Source of the DNA: Fomes fomentarius
Lineage: Eukaryota > Basidiomycota > Agaricomycetes > Polyporales > Polyporaceae
DNA length: 64,000 nt
Reading direction: 5' to 3'
NCBI GenBank assembly: GCA_022606135.1
Contig: JABYQN010000015.1
Coordinates: 558,001 to 622,000 of the forward strand
Position 1 is the first letter of the stretch, and every line of letters begins with the position of its first letter. The notes under the pieces were generated by a model, which was not told the DNA's origin, did no database searches, and saw only the letters and a list, made by a program, of their open reading frames with translations. Positions 55,069 to 64,000 of this stretch are shown piece after piece. The position numbers were made by a program, and so were the translations under genes.

Positions 55069-57484
55069 GGAGAGGACTGGAGATGGCATTTCTTGGATTG
55101 TTGTTGTGTAACATCGCCGTTCGCAAATGTAACGTTATCAACATTGACAGCGTGGTGCAAGATTTAGGCCCTTATCCCCGTCAAGGCAATCCTGGCCGAG
55201 TGTGAACATCAGCCCCTGACGAGTAATTGCGACAACCTCCCTGCTTATCCGATGCGTTCGGCGTCTTGAATAGTTGCCGACCTGAGCGACCGTGAGGCGG
55301 AACTCGACGTTGATTGCGACCTTTGACTGACTTCATCGGATGGTCCGCGGTTGGGGGATTGACTTCGATAGACTTGTTAGAAAGCCGGTGACCGTTGTGG
55401 TGGTCGACCTTCGCAAACTTTGCCCTTAGAAGAGCAGCGCTAAGCCGCACCGCACCCTAGCAGGACTAATCCGATACAGCATGGAAAGCATCGATGACAT
55501 GCGTCGACCGCCCCGGAGGCGCACAAGATGCCACACGCATGCGGTCATAGCATCTCAACGCTTCCCAGTGTTGGTATAGTGGCACTGCGGGCGGCAAGTG
55601 CCCGTCCGTGAACTCTTCTCTAGTCAGCTGTCTCTGAAGCGGCCGCGTAGGGAAAGGCTTACTGACGTCACTGCGCCCCAAATGAACAAGGACCACATAC
55701 GACATGCTCATGACGAAGTACTCACCTGTTCGTTGCTCTTGTAAACGCTCAATGGACACCCAGCCGCACCTGTAGACTCTGAGTTCGACCACTTCGAGTT
55801 CCAGCGCGCATGGCCAGCACGCAGACGACCTGCGACGCTCACAAGATGCGCCCATAAATGCCGCACCCGACGCCAGTCAAGCGTATCGCCTACTCCGCCG
55901 AACACAGCGCCGTCACATTGCTCCAATCTCTCGACATTGTTCCCACTCAACCTCTTCCACCCTTGTGTTGGAGGCCATCTGTAGCCTTTGCTGGCCGAGA
56001 AGAAACGTCGCCGGTGACTAGATGTGTGCTCCTCTAGCGTTAGTTGGCTGATATGAAGAGACGATAGACAGGCAGGGGTTCATGCGCCAAGTGCAACCCA
56101 CGCTACTGTCAAAGTCGAGACAGATCAGTGTTACGACACAAATGAACGCCAGAATCGCGACTGCAAGACCCTCTGTTGGATAGAAGAACCATGAAGAGAC
56201 ATGGAACGCTGCAGGCAACACGAGGTTTGAGCGCATTGTCCACCCTTCTGCCATTGCGGTCCGATCGTAGCAGCTGCTTACCTGGAGAATGAATTCCGAA
56301 TTTGGTGATTCGTCCAAGCTGCCAGACCGTCTTGTTCGCAATCACGACCATGACAGTCGCCGAGCCGCCGCGCCAGGATTGATTTGAATATGTTTAGGAA
56401 CGAGCCGTCTGAGTATTACTTATCTTTTCCAATAGTCGATAGCCTGTTGAATTCCATGAGCATCCGATTGTACTTAGTGAGTCTATGAGATGCCCATAGA
56501 TACCCCTTCCGCCGAGCACGCAGCTGCCTGAATATTGCATGGTGGCGCCCATGAGACAACGGCGGCTATGCAATGCGGCGCTGATGATACTATTCAGCGA
56601 CAAGAATGTCTGTATGCAGGTCTAGGTAGCTTAACGAACCTTTACTTACCATCGAGCCGTCGAGATACATGAACTTGTTGATAGCCAGTCTAGCAGGATG
56701 AGTACATTAACGGTCATTTGTGCAAAATGCACCGCAGTAGGTCACGGCATGAGTTCAGTTGAGAACTATTTGTTTTCCGCACTGAGTGGAACGGGGACGA
56801 CAGCGTGGTGCACCGTCGACGTCAGTCCATGAAATTTTTGACAGACTGGTCCGCCAAGTTGGAGGCGAAACGGAATAGTGCGTTCCCACGACTATAGTTT
56901 GACTGATCTCATTTTCCCACGAGTACTACTGACTAGTGGGTTACTTAGACCCCAAACTTAGCTTACTATTACTATGTACCAATGACGTTCCGAGTCGGAA
57001 TACTTAACGTTCAGTGGGCCAGGGCATATCACCTTCAATCTCAGGTGATCACAACCTTGTGCACGACCGTCACCTACTCGTGTGTCCACTTTTTCGAATC
57101 CAAATCCGACCAATCGCCCCGGTGAAATTCATGCTCACCGTGACAGCTGATGGCGTCGTCGCGCACTGTATTCTTGATTCGTCGCTTCATTTAGCAGAAC
57201 CCCGTTGCCAATCCGAGGACTTCACGGCGCACTCAGCTGATGAACACGGCCAATAGCTATCCGCCGGTCGTTCGCTCTTCCACTACATTTCCGTGGCTGG
57301 CGTTGCGCTCGATCCACAAGACGAGCATAGTTCTATATGACAGTACGCAGTACGAATGCCGTAGCAATCCACACAGCTGTATCCGATGAGCGGTCTTTCA
57401 GCCCGCAATGCTTGCGCGACAGAACTCCAGGCGTGACGTACCAGACCGGCCGCACTCTACAACGTGCAACCAGCTCGATAGGAC
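55069..57484. other. Gene-poor region with a possible decayed membrane-protein gene
   Basis: About 2.4 kb. On the minus strand, pieces between about 55500 and 56710 look like scraps of a multi-exon membrane protein (IANKTVWQLGRITKFGIHSP; a hydrophobic stretch EGLAVAILAFICVVTLICL; TSYVVLVHLGRSD-like text). They vaguely resemble DUF6533 proteins but cannot be joined into one frame. I therefore leave it as a possible relic. Nothing else recognised. Confidence 0.25.
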
Positions 57485-59126
57485 CTAACGCTTCGCCTTC
57501 TTGCAGCCCTCGCTATCGCCCTTTTCTCGCGCCCGTTTGCCCATCTGCACTCGCTCCGCCGGGGCCTGGACGCGGCCCTGACTCCCTTTAGACCGCAGGT
57601 ATCCCCATATCAGCGAGTCTTCGTAAGGTGCGTCGAAGCTGTCGAGCGCGTCGGGCGGATAGAACCAGTAGTTGAACGCCATGTGGAGGTCGCCGCCTGC
57701 CTTGGCGTTGCCGGACGACGTCGAAGTCACTTCGTGCCACCACGATGCAGGGAGGTAGAGCATCTCGCCCGCGGACAGCTCGACGACGTAAGGCGCGGTT
57801 GCCTTGCGCAGCCTGGGCACCTCGGATGGGGAGAAGTCGGTAGGGAGGGCGGCGGTGGTAGGAATGCCGAGGAATTGGTGTAGGTGGGCGGTAGGGATGC
57901 GAGAGAAAGAGGAGGGCTCGCTGGGCTGCGCCTCTTCGTCTTCGTCTCCGTCTTCGGATTCTTTTTCTTCGTCGTCGTCGTCGTTGTCGCTGCCTTCTCC
58001 CTCTCCCTCTTCCTCTTCCTCTTCCTCTTCATCATCCGAATGCCCTATGCCGTTCCACTCTTCGTGTTCGTTCTCCCCTTCGTTATCGTCGTTCTTCTGA
58101 ACGGAGGATGAGGCTTTAGAGGATCCGACAGCGAGTTCGTGCTCAACGTCATCCAAGCCGGCCATGAGAGCATCGAAGTCATCGACTTCCTCCCCGCCGC
58201 CCTGCTCGTCGAGAGCAAGCATAGCTAGTTCGTCCAGAGATTCGTCATGCGCTTCCATGAGAGCCTTCAGCTCTTTGGAATGGGCCTTCCCTTTTCCTTT
58301 GCTCCTGGCTTTGAGCTCTTCGATCTTCTGCTCGAGAGCGCGCACTCGCGCCTTGCACGCGGCGCGTTTTGATAGCCCATCTGCGCGTACGGGGATATCC
58401 TCGTAGGAGATAAGCCCGTTAGGGTGTAGGGTGTCCAGGATACCGTATGGGTAGAGGTTCTTCACCTCGGATGGTGGGAAGAGCACGAAGCGCTTGCGCC
58501 CCTGTAAGAGGCAGTAGAGGTTGTCGTGGAAGTCGTGGTGCTATAGGAAGGGTAGACGAGCGTTAGTGCCGGGCTCCATGGGGCCTAGACTAAGGGATCC
58601 GCTCACTAGACCAGAAGACGAGCCATCCTTCGACTTTCCAACCCAGAGATTCACCTGTTGCAGGAAGAGATTACCCATGATGCGCGGCACGATGGGAAAT
58701 TCGTCCTTGAGAGCGTTTGTCGGAGGCGGGAAGACGGTCTCCGTGTCTGGTTCCTCGTCGGAGTATTGAGTGGTGAGGTAGGATTGAGGACCCTCGTCCT
58801 TGCTCAGCGACTGAAGAAAGTCGCCGAACGACATCGACACTCGTTCGACGTCGGTTCCGTACTGGTTTGCCGTTGGGTGGATAGGCTCGACCATGACCTG
58901 TACACTACCGGACTTCTTGGCCAGGTAGGATATATCTGTCTACATGCATTCGTGAGCGACCTATAGACGAGGTTCCTCGGACTCAACATACCCATTTTGT
59001 ACCCTGGAAGGCGGGGTCATCCAACAGACCGCTAACGATTACTGGTTTGCGTTTGGAGACGTAACGTGAGAAAAAGTCATGAGCGGGTAGGCTGGGCGGA
59101 ATGCGCTCAAGTTGAGGCTTCTTCAT
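57485..59126 (-). CDS. JmjC/cupin-8 protein with a large acidic insert
   Basis: Iron/2-oxoglutarate oxygenase fold, cupin-8 type, related to JMJD7/TYW5-like proteins and hydroxylases. N-terminus: MKKPQLERIPPSLPAHDFFS and VIVSGLLDDPAFQGTKW. Core: LFLQQVNLWVGKSKDGSSS, then HHDFHDNLYCLLQGRKRFVL with the HxD metal motif, and FPPSEVKNLYPYG. The last metal His sits in LSAGEMLYLPASWWHEVTS, followed by HMAFNYWFYPPD. Between the two metal-binding parts lies an insert of about 140 residues with a coiled segment (RVRALEQKIEELKARSKGKG) and an Asp/Glu run (positions about 57930-58090). The C-terminus is basic (KRAREKG...KKAKR). Exons: 59126 down to 58540s in three pieces, then one long last exon. The substrate is unknown. 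Confidence 0.87.
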
Positions 59127-59933
59127 GCTGAAGCGAGTCAAAGCGTCGCGTTAACCACCGCGAGGCGTGCTTTACGTTGCAGTGTACTTAAGGGTCGGTG
59201 AAGTCAAACCAATGAAGCATTCGATTTGATGAGGATTCGCGTAAATGTCCGTGGGAATGTACCCCTTTTTGGGAAACTTCTATCGTCGAGATACGTAACT
59301 AAGGAAGTGAAACTGGTGCTCTTTAGACATGATTCGCTCTTGTGGAGTCAATGAGCATGGTCATAGATTGTACATACTCAAGGAGCTTCTCTTCCTTAAC
59401 CACACGGCCTGACTCATGTCCAGAATGCGGGTTGTGTTGCTGGGATCGAATTAACTCACCACTAATTATTACATTGTCGGACATGCCGTACTTAATAGAA
59501 CTCCTCCTCTCTTCGAGTCTTCCTCGTCTAGCACCACCCACCCTCAAACCGTTTCAGTTGGTGCCTTCAAACAGCGAGAAAATTTGACCTGCAACCTACC
59601 GTGAGCCTGGTATAGACCGCGTTACGATTCTATGTTATCTGATGATAAGAGACTTATATTTGCGGCAAGGAACCGATCAAATGTGTATTATAGAAGTGCA
59701 CGTTACCCGAGCGAGGGGTCGCTCAACGCCGAGTACGACGAGGACTTCCTTGCCGTCGACACTCACCGCGACCTCCACATCGTTCCCAGCAGCGGTCGCC
59801 TTCGCCACCGCCTCCTTCTATCGCACGCGCCGTATCCCGCGTAACATCTGTCCTCCCTCGCGGTTCCCCCAAGGTCGAGCATGTCTTCTAGCTGAACCCC
59901 TAACACCTCCTTCACTCACGGCGACGGAACAAC
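59127..59933. promoter_or_regulatory. Divergent upstream region
   Basis: 807 bases between the JmjC gene (-) and the coiled-coil gene (+). A CT-rich leader precedes the ATG at 59934. No defined motif recognised. Confidence 0.4.
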
Positions 59934-62864
59934 ATGGCGGATACACAGAGAGCCTCACAAATTCCAGTCATCAGCCCCCGCGCGACACACACCAGGTTCC
60001 CCAGCAATCTCTCGTCGCCCCATCTTGGACTCGTACCTCCATCCCGGTACCCCTCAGTGAGTGGTAGTCCAACCATCGCTACCCCGGCCGCGAGTCCGTC
60101 GTCTCCGAGCAGTGGAGGCAGTACGCCTTTCCGTTCCTTCCGGAACTTCTTATCGTTCGGTGTCGGCAGTAGTAAACATGCACCCGCCCCGGCCCCATCT
60201 GCCATTCCCAAGAGCCATTTTAGCACTCTCGGTCCCATTCGTCGCTCGGTCAACGTCGAACGCAGGGCTTCGTCTCCTCATCTGAACAAGGCGAGGCGGT
60301 CTGAGGACGACTACGTGCTCAAAATCGACTTGCCTCGTCCTGGTGACGAGGGTCTGTTCGATGATCTATCGAAGAGCAGTGATTCCCCATTCACAGCAAG
60401 AACATCAGCGTCACAGTCAGGATATTCCTCTGCGTCGCACAGTCCAAGCATGGAAAGCCCAGGTGTGTCCGTTAGCCATATTGTCCCCACCATGCTCTAA
60501 ATATTGGTAGCAGCATCGACATCGGGCACACCCGCTCTAGCTGCGATGGAGCTATCGACAATCTTGGAGTCCGATACGTCTGGCATTTCGAAACATCTTC
60601 CCAGTCTCGACACTTCACAGGCTAGCGAGCGGTCTCTCTCTCAGCTCAGCCCGAACGCATTCCAACCTCAAGCGCTACACCCACCCCCTCGTAATACCCG
60701 GCATGGAAGCACATCGCCATCGAACGATACCTCTGCCTTGGACCTCTCGACGTCGCAGCTTACGAAAGAAGTGCTCGCCGCACTGTCTGGAAGTGGCGGT
60801 AAGCAGCACTGGCTGGACGGTGTTGTTGTGGACGATGTACCGTCAGACGGCGCAATCAGCCGAGAGCGAACACCAGAGAGCCCAAGTACCAGTCTCAATT
60901 TGAACTCTCTTGACCCCGATCTTGCCGCGTTGCTCAGTCCCAACCGCATGAAGAACCGTACTGAGCCTGCGGTACTGGTAGCCATCAATTCGATGCAACC
61001 TTCCTCATTCAGCCCTCCTCCGTCCCCTGCGGCCAAGTTCTCCGCTTCTGCTTCCACTGTTGCTTCGTTCGCTAACTCCCCCTACCGCCCCCCTCAAGAG
61101 CTCATGGCTAGCACTTCATCACGACGAGTTCCCGCCACTTCCCTTGCGCCTACCCCTCGCCTCCCTTCCTCTTTAACGTCTGTACCACGGATCACCAGGT
61201 CTGTGTCTGATCGCCCCGCTCTCGGACCGGCCCCGCTCTCTGGGCCTCCTTCGCCAATCACACGCACTCCATCTGGGCGTGCTATGTCCTCGAGCCCGGA
61301 GCGAGTCGCGTCCACCAGCGCTGCAAGTCGCCTCGCTCGGGGAGCATCCATGGACATGCCGGCGAACTCGTCTGTTCGACGCCCTGGGAGTAGCGGGAAC
61401 GCTGATGGGCGACGCACGGCAGCATCGCGACTTCTGACACCCGTCCGCCCCTCGTCATCCTCCGCGAGCTTGTCGCGCCCGCCTACGTCGCGGTTGAACT
61501 CGGTACAGAGCAGCGCTTGGGAAAACGAGTCCGTGTCGCCTTCGTCGCGCGCGCCCTCGTCCATCGGCACAGCGCCGAGCCGCCTGCAGCACAACCGGAC
61601 AAGCTTGGACACTGAACGACCACGGCTCACGGGCAGCGTACGCACCCGGAAGCGGAGTACCAGCGTCATCGAGAACTCTCCCTCTCATCCACCGATATCG
61701 ACCCCCAGGATGACGGACTGGCTCGGCCCTCGGACGGCCAAGGCGTTTGCAGCTGCTGGCCTGCTCGATCACGACAAGGATTCGCCTGGCAGTGCCAGTC
61801 GTCCTCCATCGAGATTCGGCACTTCGCGAAGCAGCATTGATCGCGATTCGCGGTCTAGGTACACGCCATCCAGAATGGCATTCTCTGAAGCCGGATCGAG
61901 CTCGTCTTGGGGTGCTCGCAGTGGCAGCGTCTCGCGCGCAGCTGGTTATTCTGAGGGCATGTCGAATGCGGGTCCTCTGAGTGAGGCCTTGTCTACGCCT
62001 CGGACAGTTTTCTCTGTCGCCTCGACGGCGGCGACGTCGGTGTCTGCGTCGTCCGTGAACCAGGAGATCCAACAGCTGCAAGAGAAGCACGCCCTCGAGT
62101 CAAGCGCTCTTCTGAACGCTCTAGCGGACTCGCAGCGGACGACGAAGATGCTGCGGGAGGAGAACGGGCAGCTCCGTGACCGCATCCAGATGCTCGAGGA
62201 CAAGCTGGCTGATGCACAAGAGCGGATCCAGCAGATCCTCTATTTTCAGCCTCCAGCGCCCGCGCCAAAATCCATGTACGCGCAGCGTTATGGAAGCCCC
62301 GCTATGTCCGACCGGCGCAATCTGACGCATTCGAGGAATAGCTCCTTCCGTCGCCAGCGCGGAGATCCATCATCTATCTACGCGGATGCTACTTCTTCCC
62401 CCGAACTAGCATCGTTAACCCCGGAGATTCCACTGGATAACGCTGAAGCGTTCATCCCTCCTACTCGGCGACGCATGAGTGGCTCCTCGTCTATCTTCCC
62501 TCCTCTACCATCTAACATGTCTATGATCATGCACGAAGACGGAGTCTCGCACGACACCTTCGCTAGCATGTCCATGGGTTCTTCCTCGCCTGGAGAATCG
62601 CCCACCATGGTCTTTGGCCGGTTGCACGGTCAGGCACCAAGCGCGATCCCCAAACCCTCCTCATCAAGGAGCGTCGGTCACAGAGCAAACAGGTCCGTAT
62701 CGTCAGCAGGGAATATCTCTCCGACGACGGCCAGCTTCTCGATCATGACAAGCTCGCCTGGGAGCCTGAACCTCCGTCCGGAGCATGAGCGCCATCTAGG
62801 CGACATGCCTCCCTTGGATCTCGACGCGGAAGGCTTCGAGTTTGATGAGCAGTCGCTGCGATAG
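59934..62864 (+). CDS. Large disordered Ser/Pro-rich protein with one coiled coil
   Basis: Not recognised. Two exons: 59934-60462 and 60511-62864, joined in phase as ESP-AASTSGTP. About 960 residues, mostly low-complexity Ser/Pro/Arg with many SP and RxxS sites, which suggests heavy phosphorylation. One strong coiled coil near residues 680-750 (EIQQLQEKHALESSALLNAL, ADSQRTTKMLREENGQLRDR, IQMLEDKLADAQERIQQIL). The tail ends GDMPPLDLDAEGFEFDEQSLR. Such proteins often act as polarity, septation or microtubule-linked scaffolds, but this is a guess. The start MADTQRAS follows a CT-rich leader and lies in a good context. Confidence 0.75.
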
Positions 62865-63500
62865 CACGCGCTCTGCCCCCCATATGTCCATGGAACCATG
62901 CATCCTCTCCTACCCATCGCTCTCTCGCTTCCCGCATTTCGCCCTTCGTCCTTCGCCCTTCTTGTGCTTAACCGCCTCGACTCATTCATCTTCGCACCTC
63001 GCGCCGCACTATGCCTCACGGTCTTCGGTCTCTCAGGGTCTTTTTCGTTCGTCTTCTGGATGTACATGCTTCTCTTGAGGTTCCCCATTGCACACAATCG
63101 TCGCTCATTTATGCTCTTCTCTCCTTCCATACGCGCTCTCGTTTGGCCCCCTCTCCCGCCACCCCCTCGTCCCTCGTCTCTTCCCCTACCTCACGCACAC
63201 GCAACACGTATAATATAGACCGTCCCATGCATTGCTGTCGGCGTCGACTGTAACCTCCTACTACTGTTTGTTTTAGCTGAGCTCTGCGCTGTCCAAAAGT
63301 CGGATGTACCGTACTTAGATCCCTATCCTAGTCTTGCGCGCTGCGCCCGTGGTGGCGTTCTGTGCGATTGCTTCTATTCGTAGCCATTGAGCGGGCTTCT
63401 CGCGTAAATTAAGTAGGTCACGAGTGTGACTAGCGTAGGTCATCCCACCAGTGATACGCCAGGCGCTGAGGTTGTTATCCAAGGTCACCATAACACGTTC
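62865..63500. other. Spacer, no gene seen
   Basis: 3' region of the coiled-coil gene, rich in CT runs, then sequence without a reading frame of interest before the F-box gene. Confidence 0.4.
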
Positions 63501-64000
63501 CCGATGCCTCGGTGACCTGAGGGCTCCGAGTCGCTGTGCGGTGTTCGTGGTTGAGTCTCCAACGCAGGCGTATGCTTGCGGTTTGAGGTCATGGAGGTGG
63601 AGAGGCAGCCTACAAGATCTCCCGCACTTGGCGATCGAGATCCAAATCAAAGTACGTTCGTATCTCTCCATCGGCTCTCGGATGCGCCCCAATTGAATGC
63701 GAATGCGAGTTGATACAAACTAGGTGTACTCTCACCTGCATCTTCGAGATCTGCTCGCGCTCGCGCGTACATGCAAACAGTTCCGCGCATTCTTTCTGCA
63801 CCATTCGAACGAGCCGCTCTGGCACGCCGCACGTGAGAACGCGGGGAATCTCCCGCGGTGTCCGACACCATTCATGAACGAACCTGCGTTCATGAACCTC
63901 TTGTTCAGCACATATTGTCAGGTAGGTAACATGTGTGTCGTTATAATATCAACCAGTTTGTGAACTGAACCGGAACCGGTCCCATCATTTACGTGTGCAG
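63500..64000 (+). CDS. F-box protein, 3' end outside the window
   Basis: Two exon pieces: ...WRWRGSLQDLPHLAIEIQIK ending at about 63650 (GTACGT donor), and VYSHLHLRDLLALARTCKQF, RAFFLHHSNEPLWHAAREN, LPRCPTPFMNEPAFMNLLFS from about 63724. The F-box consensus LP.EI..EI.SHLHPRDLLALART is clear and the style is that of the large Agaricomycete F-box families, adaptors of SCF ubiquitin ligases. The true start was not found upstream and the gene runs off the right edge (intron after STYCQ at 63920), so completeness cannot be judged. Confidence 0.7.

Noticed and set aside
57804..58111. Antisense frames full of Ser/Phe/Val opposite the acidic region
   Set aside because: They are mirror images of the GAA/GAG/GAC-rich codons of the JmjC gene, not independent genes.

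Overview
The window looks like a piece of a filamentous basidiomycete genome, most likely an Agaricomycete of the Polyporales type. This is inferred from very intron-dense genes with mostly 50-70 nt introns, a Plavaka/KDZ-like transposon relic, a DUF6533-type membrane protein, a basidiomycete-style F-box protein and a TEA/ATTS transcription factor. I find about 18 protein genes on both strands and no rRNA, tRNA or CRISPR. Exon models were built by hand from reading frame, splice-site consensus and family motifs; there is no transcript evidence.

Layout. 1-970: 3' part of a transposon gene. 2496-2987 (-): small secreted double-psi beta-barrel protein, with a paralogue at 34483-34996 (+). 4296-5939 (+): tail-anchored unknown protein. 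6270-11557 (-): GH38 alpha-mannosidase (Ams1 type). 12266-17059 (-): IML2/TTC39 protein. 20509-22172 (-): TEA-domain transcription factor between two gene-poor stretches. 24924-26981 (-): TDT-family transporter. 28548-31700 (-): RNF216-like RBR ubiquitin ligase. 35847-45217: metal-uptake neighbourhood with a ferric/cupric reductase (-), a divergent CTR copper transporter (+), a secreted DJ-1/PfpI protein (+), a DUF6533 gene (+), a NADAR protein (-) and a second CTR protein (-). 46664-51873 (+): long disordered protein with an alpha/beta-hydrolase-like end. 52266-53875 (-) and 54321-55068 (+): aldo/keto reductase and an unknown protein, divergent and both with TATA boxes. 57485-59126 (-): JmjC/cupin-8 protein with a very acidic insert. 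59934-62864 (+): disordered coiled-coil protein. About 63500 to the edge (+): F-box protein, cut off by the window.

The most striking signal is in gene structure. To keep family-conserved motifs in frame, several genes need extremely short exons: 1 nt and 5 nt in the aldo/keto reductase; 2, 9, 9, 19, 22 and 22 nt in the alpha-mannosidase; 10 and 12 nt in the transporter; 18 nt in the IML2 gene and in the unknown tail-anchored gene; 20 and 25 nt in the RBR ligase. Each is bounded by AG...GT sites, and in the strongest cases the phase sums agree. Four introns also appear to use GC-AG ends. Active-site or metal-ligand residues lie on or across several of these junctions, so ordinary gene finders would probably mispredict these proteins.

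Other notable items are a 420-bp MITE-like element with 21-bp terminal inverted repeats and a near-perfect 8-bp target duplication in a reductase intron, a 31-bp inverted repeat nested inside it, a 1,254-nt intron in the IML2 gene, a C16 splice-acceptor tract, and an apparent one-base frameshift in the TDT transporter.
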